DNA of 64,000 bases from Bradyrhizobium sp. CCGB12 (lineage in GTDB: Bacteria > Pseudomonadota > Alphaproteobacteria > Rhizobiales > Xanthobacteraceae). Below the pieces are notes generated by a model. It was given only the letters and a program-made list of their open reading frames with translations. It ran no database searches and was not told the DNA's origin. The stretch is taken from positions 2,046,001-2,110,000 of the forward strand of contig NZ_JANADO010000001.1 of assembly GCF_024199845.1 (NCBI RefSeq), in the 5' to 3' direction. The position numbers and the translations under genes are program-made. Positions within the stretch are counted from its first letter, which is position 1; every line of letters begins with the position of its first letter. Positions 1-8,979 of the stretch are shown here, in pieces.

Positions 1-118
1 CGCCCGCGCCATAGAAGGTTTCGCCGAGACCAATCACGCCGCTATCGGTGTGGATGCGCACCCAGATGACGTTGGAGAACTCCTCGGTGCGCAGGGTCTC
101 GATCGACGTGATCTTCAC
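1..118 (-). CDS. Enolase-superfamily (mandelate racemase/muconate lactonizing) enzyme, N-terminal fragment
   Basis: Only the first 39 codons lie in the window. They start at a GTG (116-118) preceded by GGGAGGA. The reading begins VKITSIETLRTEEFSNV and continues through VWVRIHTDSGVIGLGE, the typical first beta-strands of the N-terminal capping domain of mandelate racemase/muconate cycloisomerase proteins (sugar-acid dehydratases and racemases). No catalytic residue is visible yet, so the substrate cannot be named. It diverges from the GntR gene at 298, and an operator-like palindrome lies between them. With the MFS carrier beyond, this suggests a substrate-inducible uptake and catabolism locus (inference). 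Confidence 0.75.
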   Translation of the reverse strand, partial: MKITSIETLRTEEFSNVIWVRIHTDSGVIGLGETFYGAG

Positions 119-213
119 GGCAACAATCCTCCCGTCGGGCCCATAGCGCCCGCTTTGTTTGTCGTTTCTGCGCCCGCCATTGCCGGCGGGACTGGCGGCA
201 GTCTTACGCCTGC

Positions 214-229
214 TTGTAATATATCACAA
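214..229. promoter_or_regulatory. Operator-like palindrome, probable GntR site
   Basis: TTGTAATATATCACAA is a 16-bp inverted repeat with 7 of 8 base pairs matched. It lies in the AT-rich part of the interval between the divergent enolase-superfamily and GntR genes, 69 bp before the regulator's ATG. FadR-subfamily regulators commonly bind short palindromes of the TTGT-N-ACAA kind. A half-site-like TTGTGGTATCC reads on the minus strand just downstream (about 243-254). Binding by the adjacent regulator is inferred from position and symmetry. Confidence 0.6.
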
Positions 230-297
230 CATGTTTTAAGGATACCACAAACAAGGCGCCGCCTCGCAAACGAAAGCGCGGCGGATGGGAGGACGAC

Positions 298-1059
298 ATG
301 GCACGGCGCAAACGCGCGCTCGAGGTGGTGAGAAGCGACGGCGAGGGCAGGCCCGCCAGGCGCAACCGCCTCAACTTCTTCGAGCTGGCCTATCAGCGGA
401 TCGAGGAGCTCCTCGTCCATTGCGAGCTCAAGCCCGGCCAGTTCATGACCATGCTGGAGTTGCAGCAGATCACCGGCTTCGGCCGCACGCCGGTGCATCA
501 TGCCGTCAATCGTCTCTCCGCCGATACGCTCATCATCATCCGTCCGCGCCACGGCTTGCACATCGCGCCGATCGATCTGGCGCGCGAGCGCATGCTGCTG
601 GGCCTGCGCCGCGACATGGAGCGCTTCGTGATCCGCCTCGCGGCCGATCGTGCCAGCCTGTCGCACCGTAACCAGGCGCTTCACATCGAGCGGCTGCTGC
701 GCGAGCGCCGCGCCAGCCTGACCCTCGACCAATTCAACAGCATTGACCGCCGTATCGACGCGCTGGTGTTGGAGGCGGCGGGTGAGCCGTTTCTGGTGCA
801 CACGCTGCGGCCGCTGCACACGCTGTACCGCCGCATCGGATACATCCATCACCGCTTCATGCCGGGGCAGGCCGATTTGTCAGGCACGATCGATCATCAT
901 CTTGCCATCCTCGCAGCGGTCGCCAACCGCCGCGTCGATGAGGCCGTGAAGGCGAGCGATGCCCTGATCGACTACATGGGCGAGATGTTCTCGGGGATGG
1001 AGGCGGGGATCGACCCGCGCCTGCTCGATTGCAGTATCGAGCCGCTGCTCGGCGCGTAG
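298..1059 (+). CDS. GntR-family regulator, FadR/FCD subfamily
   Basis: The 253-residue protein has a winged helix-turn-helix at about residues 25-92 (the segment LELQQITGFGRTPVHHAVNRL is the recognition unit) and an all-helical FCD ligand domain at about 100-235. FCD domains bind a metal and a carboxylate effector. Here the usual D-x3-H ligand pair appears as D150-x3-D154, while the later histidines H200/H201 are kept, so metal binding may differ. The ATG follows GGGAGGACGAC. The gene is 24 bp upstream of the MFS carrier and divergent from an enolase-superfamily gene. The likely role is a local regulator of that pathway, responding to its substrate or an intermediate. Confidence 0.88.
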   Translation: MARRKRALEVVRSDGEGRPARRNRLNFFELAYQRIEELLVHCELKPGQFMTMLELQQITGFGRTPVHHAVNRLSADTLIIIRPRHGLHIAPIDLARERMLLGLRRDMERFVIRLAADRASLSHRNQALHIERLLRERRASLTLDQFNSIDRRIDALVLEAAGEPFLVHTLRPLHTLYRRIGYIHHRFMPGQADLSGTIDHHLAILAAVANRRVDEAVKASDALIDYMGEMFSGMEAGIDPRLLDCSIEPLLGA

Positions 1060-1083
1060 AGAGTTTTGAAGAGAGGACCACAC

Positions 1084-2448
1084 ATGTCGACGATGGCGAT
1101 GCCACAACCGACCGCGAGCGAAGCCGCGGTCCGCTACCTCATCACGAACTACAGTCCCAAGGGCAACAAGGTCGGCTGGCTGATGATGGCCTCGATCCTG
1201 GTCGAAGCCTGGGATCTCTATTCGATCGCCTTCGTTCTGATCTTCATCAAGGAGCAGTACAATCCGGATCCGCTGATGCTGGGCCTGGCCGCGGCCGGCA
1301 CGCAGGGCGGCGCCCTGATCGGCGCGCTGCTCGGCGGCTGGCTGTCCGACAAGATCGGCCGCCGCGTCATGTTCCTGGCCACGATGGTGCTGTTCATCGT
1401 GCTGGCGCTGGCGCAGGCGTTCGTGCCTGATATCACCTGGCTCATCGTGATCCGCTTCCTGCTCGGCATTCCGCTCGGCTCTGATATCTCGACCGGCTAC
1501 ACCTACATCATGGAATCCATGGCCAGGGGTGAGCGCGAGGTCATGGGCAACCGCTGGCAGTTCATGTTCGCGGTCGGCGAGGTCCTCACCATCGGCGTCA
1601 TCGTGATCTTCCTCCTGATCGACATGAATCACGAAATGCTGTGGCGCGTGACGCTCGGCCTCGGCGCGCTGCCGGCGCTGATCATCCTGATCATGCGGCA
1701 CGACGTGCCGGAGACGGCGGTGTGGCTGGTGCAGAAGGGCCGCTACCGCGAGGCCAAGCAGGTCGCACGCGAGATGTTCAACGACAATCTCGACATGCTG
1801 CCGGACCGGGACGTCGAAGTGCCGAAGGTCTCGACCCGCGCGTTCCTCGCCGATCTCAAGAAGGATCCGATCCGCTGGCGTGCGACGATCTACGGCTGGA
1901 TCGCCTGCTTCGTGCAAGCCAGCGAATTCTCGACCTTCGCGTTCTATCTGCCGGTACTCTTTGTCATGGTCGGCGTGTCGAGCGTGCTCGGCATCAATCT
2001 GGTGACGATGGCGCTGTTCTCCTTCGCCGCCTTGTCGGGCTGGGTCGGTCCGCTGCTGACGCCGAAGATCGGCCACCGCGGCATCTCGATCGCGGGCTTC
2101 TCGATCGTGCTGGCCGCGCTGCTGGTCGCGGCTTTCGCGCTCTACACCGACAACAAGATCCTGCTGCCGTTTGCGGCCGCCGCGATGTTGTGGGGCCACT
2201 ACTGGGATGCGTCGAATTGCATGACGATCCCGACCATGGTCGCCAAGCCCAAGTATCGCGGCACCGCCAGCGGCTTCGCCTACATGTTCGTGAAGCTGCC
2301 GTCGTTCCTGGCGATCTTCCTGTTTCCGACGGTGTTCGCCGCGATCGGACAGGCCAATGCCACGCTGATGGTCGCGATCTTCCCGCTGATCGGATTGCTC
2401 GCCGCAATCTTCATCCTGCCGGAAGTCTACGGCTACGAGAACGACTGA
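1084..2448 (+). CDS. MFS transporter, sugar/organic-acid:proton symporter type
   Basis: 454 residues with 12 predicted membrane helices. Motif A, GGWLSDKIGRR, is at about residues 84-94 between helices 2 and 3, and there is an acidic residue in helix 1 (EAWDLY, about 41-46), as in aromatic-acid and sugar-acid symporters. A TTG 18 bp upstream (1066) is open, but the ATG at 1084 has GAGAGGA seven bases before it and is preferred. It follows the GntR gene at 24 bp and is probably co-transcribed with it. It probably imports the compound handled by the divergent enolase-superfamily enzyme. The exact substrate cannot be read from the sequence. Confidence 0.85.
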   Translation: MSTMAMPQPTASEAAVRYLITNYSPKGNKVGWLMMASILVEAWDLYSIAFVLIFIKEQYNPDPLMLGLAAAGTQGGALIGALLGGWLSDKIGRRVMFLATMVLFIVLALAQAFVPDITWLIVIRFLLGIPLGSDISTGYTYIMESMARGEREVMGNRWQFMFAVGEVLTIGVIVIFLLIDMNHEMLWRVTLGLGALPALIILIMRHDVPETAVWLVQKGRYREAKQVAREMFNDNLDMLPDRDVEVPKVSTRAFLADLKKDPIRWRATIYGWIACFVQASEFSTFAFYLPVLFVMVGVSSVLGINLVTMALFSFAALSGWVGPLLTPKIGHRGISIAGFSIVLAALLVAAFALYTDNKILLPFAAAAMLWGHYWDASNCMTIPTMVAKPKYRGTASGFAYMFVKLPSFLAIFLFPTVFAAIGQANATLMVAIFPLIGLLAAIFILPEVYGYEND

Positions 2449-2455
2449 ACCCGCA

Positions 2456-3706
2456 CTACCTGATCGCGGCGGCGAGTGCCGCGATCAGGGCTGGCGGCGT
2501 CACCAGCATGCCGAGCTTGAGGAACGGCCAGGCGCCCACATTGATCCTCTCGCGGCGGAGCGCGACCAGCCAGAGGATGGTGGCGAGCGAGCCGGTCACC
2601 GACAGATTGGGCCCGAGGTCGACGCCGATCAGGATCGCGCTGACGACCTCGGCGGGCAGATGATCGCTGGCGGCGACTGAGCCGGCGACAAGGCCGACCG
2701 GAAGGTTGTTGGCGATGTTGTCGGCAAGCGCAGTGGCAATGCCGACGCTCCAGGCGGCCTTGGTCACGGACTGCGCCACAGCCTGGTGCAGCAGCGCGCT
2801 CAGCTGCGCGATCACGCCCGTCTTCACCAGCGCTTCCACCATGACAAAGAGGCCGCCGACCAGCGGCAGCACGCTCCAGGAGACGCCCCTCAGCACGGGC
2901 AAAGGCGATTGCCGGTTGATCAGCAGCACGATCGCCGCCGTCACCACGCCGCAGACGAAGGTCGGCAGGCCCAATTGCTTGTCCAGCGCCGATGCCGTGA
3001 CCAGCACGATGCCGATCGCCACGATGCCTATTGCCGTGAGCTTGCCGCCGCGTCCAAGCTTCGGATGCGGCACGCTACGCGCAATCGTCTCTTCCTTCAG
3101 CGCGTTGTGCTGGGTCAGGCGCAGCACGACATAGGTCAGTAGGATTGAAGCCGCCGAGGGCAGGGCGAACAGGCGGAGCCATTCGGTGAGCGCGGGCATG
3201 CGCGCGCCGAACACGACCAGATTGGCCGGGTTGGAGATCGGCAGCACGAAGCTCGCGGCATTGGCGATGAAGGCGCAGACGAACAGATAGGGCAGCGGCT
3301 TGGCGCCGGCCGCGCGCGTCGCGGCATAGACGGCCGGCGTCAGCACGATCGCGGTGGCATCGTTGGAGAGCAGCACGGTGACGAGCGTGCCGACCAGATA
3401 GATCAGCAGGAACAGCCGCTGCGGCGAGCCGCGCGCATATTCCACCGCGAGCGCGGCGAGATAATCGAACAGGCCTTCGAGCCGCGCCAGCTCGGCGATC
3501 AGCATCATACCGATCAGGAAGAGGTAGACGTCGACGCCTTTTTCGATGCCTGTCAGCGCGTCCTGCCACGGCAGAAAGCCGAGCAGCACGAGAGAACCAG
3601 CGCCGAGGACGGCCCAGATCGCTTCAGGCAGGGACCACGGGCGGATGATGACGCCTGAGGTCGCGGCTACGACAATGCTCCAGGCCCAGATGGCTTCAGA
3701 CGGCAC
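2456..3706 (-). CDS. ArsB/SLC13-type anion permease
   Basis: The 416-residue protein is hydrophobic, with about 11-12 membrane segments. It carries the two inverted-repeat signatures of the ArsB/NhaD (ion transporter) superfamily: LLSNDATAIVLTPAV in the first half, and DNIANNLPVGL with DLGPNLSVTGSLATILWL in the second. ArsB pumps arsenite or antimonite out of the cell, and relatives carry other anions. No arsR, arsC or arsenite sensor is next to it, so arsenite as substrate is only a family-based guess. The start is a GTG at 3704-3706 with a weak ribosome site. The gene lies 26 bp after the MFS gene on the same strand, so it is probably the last gene of the kinase-MFS-permease block. Confidence 0.8.
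   Translation of the reverse strand: MPSEAIWAWSIVVAATSGVIIRPWSLPEAIWAVLGAGSLVLLGFLPWQDALTGIEKGVDVYLFLIGMMLIAELARLEGLFDYLAALAVEYARGSPQRLFLLIYLVGTLVTVLLSNDATAIVLTPAVYAATRAAGAKPLPYLFVCAFIANAASFVLPISNPANLVVFGARMPALTEWLRLFALPSAASILLTYVVLRLTQHNALKEETIARSVPHPKLGRGGKLTAIGIVAIGIVLVTASALDKQLGLPTFVCGVVTAAIVLLINRQSPLPVLRGVSWSVLPLVGGLFVMVEALVKTGVIAQLSALLHQAVAQSVTKAAWSVGIATALADNIANNLPVGLVAGSVAASDHLPAEVVSAILIGVDLGPNLSVTGSLATILWLVALRRERINVGAWPFLKLGMLVTPPALIAALAAAIR
2459..2489. terminator. Bidirectional hairpin between convergent MFS and arsB-like genes
   Basis: CCTGATCGCGGC (2459-2470) and GCCGCGATCAGG (2478-2489) form a perfect 12-bp stem with a 7-base loop. The hairpin starts 11 bp after the MFS stop and covers the last codons of the convergent permease gene. 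There is no long T-run. It could end transcription from both sides or protect mRNA 3' ends. Confidence 0.55.
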
Positions 3707-3732
3707 GGTTCAGGTCTCGGAAAGGGATGGGT

Positions 3733-5034
3733 TCACTCGGCAGCGATAGCCGATGCGGACGCCGCTGTCTTCCCCTGGGGGCGCGGATCGCCATCTCCGT
3801 TTTGACGCGTCTCGGGAAGGGCGAGAAGGCAGATGACCGCACCGATCGCCGCCATGACGCCTAGCGTGATGAATGCCGCGCTGTAACCGGCGTTGACCAC
3901 GACGAGGCCCGCCAGTGTCGTCGACAGCGCCGCGCCGATGCTCTGGGCGGTGATGACCGCGCCCTGCGCGACGTTGAAGCGGCCGGTGTTGCGCATGAGG
4001 TCGGCGACGATGACGGGAAAGATGGCCCCGAAAATACCGGCGCCGACGCCGTCGAGAAGCTGCACGCCGACCAGCCAGAACGGATTGTCCGAGAGGGTAT
4101 AGAGCGCGCCGCGGATCGGCAGGATCAGCAATGCGGCCAGGAAGAAGCGCTTGTGGCCCCAGCTGTCCGCCCGTGCGCCGACCAGCATCGCGAACGGCAC
4201 CATCACCACTTGCGCGGCGACGATGCAGGCCGACATCAGGCTCGTCCCGATGTTCTTGTCCTGGAGCGCGAGCTTCTGCCCGACCAGCGGCAGCATCGCC
4301 GCGTTGGAGAGGTGGAAGAGCAGCACGCAGATCGCGAAGACGAGCAGGGGGCGGCAGGTCAGGAGCATGCCAAGGCCCGAAGGCCGGTCGCGCTGGACGT
4401 CGCCATCGGCATCGTGCAGCCCGCGCGCGAGATCGTGATCGATGGCGCGTTCGGGGATTGCCAGGATGCTGACGAGGCTCGCGATCGCCATGGCGCCCAG
4501 CAGGTAGAACACGACGGTCGGTCCGAACCAATAGGCGGAGATGCCGGCAATGGCCGCCGCGACGGCGTTGCCGGCGTGGTTGAAAGTCTCGTTGCGGCCG
4601 ATGCGCCGGGTAAACGCGGCATGGCCGAAGATGCCAAGCGAGATGGCCGCGATCGCCGGCGGGAAGACCACGGTGGCGGCTTGCGCGATGCCTTGCGAGA
4701 TTGCGACCGGCAGGAAGTTCGGAAACAGCGGCAATGAGAGCGAAGCGAGTGTCACCAGAACCGCAGAAACGACCATCACGAGCCGCTTCGCCCGCGTGAC
4801 GTCGACCAGCGCTCCGGCCGGCGTCTGCGCCACGATCCCGGCGATGGTCGCGATGGACATCACGATGCCGATGCGCGCCTCGTTCCAGTGCTGCTCGGTG
4901 AGAAGATAGACGGCCAGATACGGGCCGAGCCCGTCGCGGACGTCGGCGAGGAAGAAGTTGGCTGCATCCAGCGCGTGGCCGGCCTGCTTTGCCTGATCGG
5001 CGCTTGGCCGGGACGACAGCGGAGGAACATTCAC
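3733..5034 (-). CDS. MFS transporter
   Basis: 433 residues with 12 predicted membrane helices. The loop after helix 2 carries a motif-A-like GALVDVTRAKR, and there is a central hydrophilic loop at about residues 200-225. The GTG start overlaps the stop of the upstream hybrid kinase in a GTGA arrangement, so translation of the two is coupled. The substrate is unknown. The C-terminus ends in a short charged, Ala-rich tail. The coupling suggests that the pump and the kinase act in one response, but no pathway is evident. Confidence 0.82.
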   Translation of the reverse strand: MNVPPLSSRPSADQAKQAGHALDAANFFLADVRDGLGPYLAVYLLTEQHWNEARIGIVMSIATIAGIVAQTPAGALVDVTRAKRLVMVVSAVLVTLASLSLPLFPNFLPVAISQGIAQAATVVFPPAIAAISLGIFGHAAFTRRIGRNETFNHAGNAVAAAIAGISAYWFGPTVVFYLLGAMAIASLVSILAIPERAIDHDLARGLHDADGDVQRDRPSGLGMLLTCRPLLVFAICVLLFHLSNAAMLPLVGQKLALQDKNIGTSLMSACIVAAQVVMVPFAMLVGARADSWGHKRFFLAALLILPIRGALYTLSDNPFWLVGVQLLDGVGAGIFGAIFPVIVADLMRNTGRFNVAQGAVITAQSIGAALSTTLAGLVVVNAGYSAAFITLGVMAAIGAVICLLALPETRQNGDGDPRPQGKTAASASAIAAE

Positions 5035-7520
5035 CGCGCCACCGACAGCTTCTCCGTGATCGCCTTGCGCAGGATGCGTGAGAGCGACTCGACGGAGTAC
5101 GGCTTCTGAATCAGCTCGAAGCCGCGATGGGCGTTCTCCGCGAGCACGTTGCTGTAGCCGCTGGTGAGCACGACCGGCAGGCCGGGATAGCGCTCGCGGA
5201 CGATGCCGGCGAGCTCGACGCCGTTCATGCCGGGCATGATGACGTCGGAGAACACGAGATCAACGGCGAATTCGTTCTCGCCGAGAATGGTCAGCGCTGC
5301 ACTGGCGTTGGCGACGCGGCGCACGACGTAGCCGAGATCCTCCAAAAGCTCGGTGGAGAAGCGGCCGACCTCGTCGTCGTCCTCAACCACGAGCACGCGA
5401 TAGCCGCGCCCGGTGGCCGCGGCCTCGTAGGTCAGCGCGGCGGCGTCCTTGTCTGTCGCGGGGCTTTGCGCCTGCGGCAGATAGATGGTGAAGCTCGCGC
5501 CATTGCCTCGCGCGCTGGTCACCGCGATGTCGCCCTCGGACTGCTTTGCAAAGCCGAAGGCCTGACTGAGGCCGAGGCCGGTGCCCTTGCCGACCTCCTT
5601 GGTGGTGAAGAACGGCTCGAAGATCGACTCCAGATGTTCCGGCGCGATGCCGCCGCCGGTGTCGGAGACCGAGATGGCGACGTAGTCGCCGCCGCGCGCC
5701 GATTGTGCGCGCAGACTCGGAATGCCCTGGACCTTGCGCACAGCGATGATGAGGCGGCCTTCGCCCTCCATGGCGTCGCGGGCGTTGACGGCGAGGTTGA
5801 TCAGCGCGGTCTCGAACTGGGCGATGTCGGCGACGGTGAAGCAGCCGGCATCATGAACTTCGACCGCGATCTCGATGCGGCCGCCGACCAGCGGCCGGAT
5901 CAGTTGCGCGACGCCCTCGACCTGACTGCCGACATTGAAGATCTGCGGCTTGAGCGGCTGCCGCCGCGCGAACGCCAGAAGCTGTGCCGTCAGCTTCGAG
6001 GCGCGCTCAACGGTCTCGGAGATGGCGTCGACGTAGCGGCGGCGGCGCTCCTCGGGCAGCTCGCGGCGGCGCAGGAAGTCGGTGGCAGACCGGATGATGG
6101 TGAGGAGATTGTTGAAATCGTGCGCGACACCACCGGTGAGCTGGCCGATCGCCTCCATCTTCTGCGACTGCCGCAGCGCTTCCTCGCCGCGCCGACGCTC
6201 GGTGATGTCGACCGCCTCGGGCACGGCGCCGGTGATGTTGCCGTGGCGGTCGAGCACGGGGCGCATGCCGAAGTCGAAATCGCGCTCGCCGATGGGAAGC
6301 CGCAGCCGCATCTCCAGCCGCACCGCTTCGCCCTTGAGCACGGCATCGAAGGCTTCGCGCACCAGCGCGCCGATGCCCTCCGTCGCGCTGAACCAGGGGG
6401 TCTCCCAGAACGGTTTTCCGATCACATCCGAAGAGCTCGCCCTGATGCCGTCCAGCGCGGTCTTGTTGGCGTAAAGCAATTCGCCCTTGAGATTGACCAG
6501 GCCCTGATACTGGTTGCTGGTCTCCAGGATCGCGCGCAGCCGTGCCTCGTTGGATTCGAGCTCGGCGGTGCGCTCGGCGATGCGCTCCTCCAGCGTCTCG
6601 TTGAGCCGCCGGAGCTCGATCTCGGCCTGCTTGGCGACAGTGATGTCATGGGCGACGCCGATGAAGCCGATATGCTTGCCGGTCGGATCCCAGCGTGGCT
6701 GCGATTCCGAGCGTAGCCAGCGCCATTCGCCGCTGGCGTTCTTGTAGCGCGCTTCCAGCACGAACGGCTTCAGCGAAGCTTCGCCCTGAACGGATTGCTG
6801 CAGCACATGCGGCAGGTCGTCCGGATGCAGGATCTTGCGCCAGTCGAAGTCGATGGCCTGGTCATAGGGCAGGCCGACGAAGTCGACATAGGCCCGGTTG
6901 GCGAAGGACCGCTTGCGATCGAGCTTGGTCACCCAGATCGGCACCGGCGCGCTGTCGGCGATCAGCCGGAAGCGCTCCTCGCTCTCGCGCAGCGTCTCGC
7001 GCGCGAGCGCCTGGTCGGTGATGTCGATGTGGGCACCGACGAGCCGTAGGGCGCGGCCGTCCCCGTCGCGCTCGATCTTGGCAACGACCCGGATCCAGCG
7101 GATATCACCGTCATTGGGACGGATGATGCGGTATTCGGCGGCGTAGTCCTCGCTCGTTCCGGCGAGAGCCCCGAAGAAATGTTTGACGGTCGCATCGCGA
7201 TCCACGGGATGGATGCGGTTGACCCAGTCCTCATGCGTCTCGTCTGCGGCCTCGGGCGGAAGGCCGTGGATCATCAGATATTCGGGCGAACGGCGGTTCT
7301 TGAATCCTTCGCGGAAGTCGACCTCGACGCCGCCGACCTTGCCGATGCGCTGGATGCGTGCGAGCTCGGCCTCGCGCTCCTGAAGCGCGCGGTAGGCGTT
7401 ATCGCGTTCGCGCGCGACGTCTTCGAGGTGCTGACGCAGCCTTTCGGCGGCGATGGTTTCGGGCAAGGGATCGTTCAAGGCGTCGGCCGTTGTGATGCGG
7501 TTGCGCACGTGCCGGACCAA
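5031..7520 (-). CDS. Soluble PAS-PAS-PAS hybrid histidine kinase with C-terminal receiver
   Basis: 829 residues, no membrane helix. In order: an N-terminal coiled coil (about 25-57), PAS/PAC 1 (55-170, ending GAHIDITDQ), PAS/PAC 2 (180-297, ending [10 protein letters not shown]), a linker coiled coil (298-330), PAS 3 (330-442), HisKA with [11 protein letters not shown] (phospho-accepting H467), HATPase_c with the [10 protein letters not shown] and [10 protein letters not shown] boxes, and a receiver at about 700-829 with D759 in FSDVIMPG. It should sense a cytoplasmic signal and pass phosphate to its own receiver. The output partner is not adjacent. The open frame begins at a TTG (7520), with a GTG at 7508 as an alternative. 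Neither has a strong ribosome site, so the start is uncertain. Confidence 0.9.
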   Translation of the reverse strand: MVRHVRNRITTADALNDPLPETIAAERLRQHLEDVARERDNAYRALQEREAELARIQRIGKVGGVEVDFREGFKNRRSPEYLMIHGLPPEAADETHEDWVNRIHPVDRDATVKHFFGALAGTSEDYAAEYRIIRPNDGDIRWIRVVAKIERDGDGRALRLVGAHIDITDQALARETLRESEERFRLIADSAPVPIWVTKLDRKRSFANRAYVDFVGLPYDQAIDFDWRKILHPDDLPHVLQQSVQGEASLKPFVLEARYKNASGEWRWLRSESQPRWDPTGKHIGFIGVAHDITVAKQAEIELRRLNETLEERIAERTAELESNEARLRAILETSNQYQGLVNLKGELLYANKTALDGIRASSSDVIGKPFWETPWFSATEGIGALVREAFDAVLKGEAVRLEMRLRLPIGERDFDFGMRPVLDRHGNITGAVPEAVDITERRRGEEALRQSQKMEAIGQLTGGVAHDFNNLLTIIRSATDFLRRRELPEERRRRYVDAISETVERASKLTAQLLAFARRQPLKPQIFNVGSQVEGVAQLIRPLVGGRIEIAVEVHDAGCFTVADIAQFETALINLAVNARDAMEGEGRLIIAVRKVQGIPSLRAQSARGGDYVAISVSDTGGGIAPEHLESIFEPFFTTKEVGKGTGLGLSQAFGFAKQSEGDIAVTSARGNGASFTIYLPQAQSPATDKDAAALTYEAAATGRGYRVLVVEDDDEVGRFSTELLEDLGYVVRRVANASAALTILGENEFAVDLVFSDVIMPGMNGVELAGIVRERYPGLPVVLTSGYSNVLAENAHRGFELIQKPYSVESLSRILRKAITEKLSVAR

Positions 7521-7721
7521 TATTCACACAGACGGAGCGGGATGGCCATCGCTTAGAGGGGAATATGCAGGGAAAGGCCCGCCGAACGCATCACGGCGGG
7601 TATGAACGAAACGCCGGGTCTGGCAATTTGTTCCTGACATTGGAACGATGAGGCTGTGGAGGCGTCTTTGCGAGGCACCAGACGCTTTGCTCATTTGGTA
7701 CCTTTCCGAAGAGGTTAAATC

Positions 7722-8792
7722 TTGAAGCTCTTTGTCTGCCAGGCCTGCGGCAACGTTCTGTATTTCGAGAACCGCGCCTGCGAACGCTGCGGCCATCGGG
7801 TCGCCTTCCTCCCCGAGAGGGAGACGATGTCGGCGATCGAGCCCGACGGGGAAGGCTGGGCGGCGCTGGCCGACAAGGGCAAGGACCGCATGTTCTGCCG
7901 CAATGCCGAATACGATGCCTGCAACTGGCTGACGGATGCGGACGACAGCACCGGCTATTGCCGCGCCTGCCGCCACAACGGCATCGTGCCGGATCTGTCG
8001 GATCCGGCGCAGCTCGCCGGCTGGCGCGAGCTGGAGGTGGCAAAGCACCGGCTGTTCTATTCCCTGATCCGCTGGAAGCTGCCGCTCCAGACCCGGCAGG
8101 AAAACGTTGAGCATGGGCTGATCTTCAATTTCCTCGCCGATGATCCGCACAGCGGGCAGAAGGTCATGACCGGCCATGACAACGGCCTGATCACGATCGC
8201 GCTCACCGAGACCGACGACATCGAGCGCGAGCGGCGGAGGCTGGAGATGGGCGAGCCGTATCGCACGCTGCTCGGGCATTTCCGCCACGAGGTCGGACAT
8301 TATTTCTGGGACGTACTGGTGCGCGAGGGCGGCAAGCTGGACGAATGCCGCGCCGTGTTCGGCGACGATTCCGCCGATTACGGCCAGGCCTTGCAGCGCC
8401 ACTATGCCGAGGGCGCGCCGCCGGACTGGCAGCAAAATTACGTCTCAGCATACGCGACAACGCATCCGTGGGAGGATTTCGCCGAGACCTGGGCGCACTA
8501 TCTCCACATCGTCGATACGTTGGAAATGGCTGCAGAGTTCGGCATGGAGGTCCGCCCCAAGGTCGACCGCGACGGGGAATTGACGGCGCGCATCCGTTTC
8601 AGCCCGTACGAGGCGCGGGATGTGGAGGCGCTGGTCAACGCATGGCTGCCCTTCACCTTCGCCATGAACAGCGTCAACCGCGCCATGGGCCTGCGCGATC
8701 TCTATCCCTTCATCCTGTCGCCGGCGGTGATCGCCAAACTGGGCTTTGTTCATGGCCTCGTGCGGGACGTGGTCAAGGCCCGGAAGCCGTAG
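7722..8792 (+). CDS. Putative zinc-binding metallopeptidase with N-terminal zinc ribbons
   Basis: 356 residues. The N-terminus has paired cysteines (C6/C9, C20/C23, then C59, C67, C80, C83) that look like two zinc ribbons. The catalytic part carries HEVGH at 189-193 (in FRHEVGHYFWD), the gluzincin zinc motif, and an acidic WEDFAETWAHYLH segment about 90 residues later that can supply the third ligand. This matches the family of putative zinc-binding metallopeptidases found in proteobacteria, whose substrate is not established. No signal peptide is seen, so it should be cytoplasmic. The start is a TTG with GAAGAGG about 9 bases upstream. The gene stands alone between a divergent kinase and the carboxylase gene. 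Confidence 0.85.
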   Translation: MKLFVCQACGNVLYFENRACERCGHRVAFLPERETMSAIEPDGEGWAALADKGKDRMFCRNAEYDACNWLTDADDSTGYCRACRHNGIVPDLSDPAQLAGWRELEVAKHRLFYSLIRWKLPLQTRQENVEHGLIFNFLADDPHSGQKVMTGHDNGLITIALTETDDIERERRRLEMGEPYRTLLGHFRHEVGHYFWDVLVREGGKLDECRAVFGDDSADYGQALQRHYAEGAPPDWQQNYVSAYATTHPWEDFAETWAHYLHIVDTLEMAAEFGMEVRPKVDRDGELTARIRFSPYEARDVEALVNAWLPFTFAMNSVNRAMGLRDLYPFILSPAVIAKLGFVHGLVRDVVKARKP

Positions 8793-8979
8793 GTGGTCCC
8801 AGGGCCCGCCAGCCGCCTTTCCAAAGCCCGTTTCGGTCTTGCGCTGGTACGCCAGAGTGGGCCGGATTTAGACCGTTGCCTCCGGCCCATTTTGATGTAC
8901 CACGGGAGCCACACGGCCCGTCCCATACGCCCCAACGGCCAGGGAAGGGTCCCGCCCAAGGTCGAGACTCAAGAAAAGC

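Noticed and set aside
7524..8435. Open frame opposite the zinc metallopeptidase
   Set aside because: The plus strand encodes HEVGH with paired zinc-ribbon cysteines and has a ribosome site. The minus reading has no recognisable motif.
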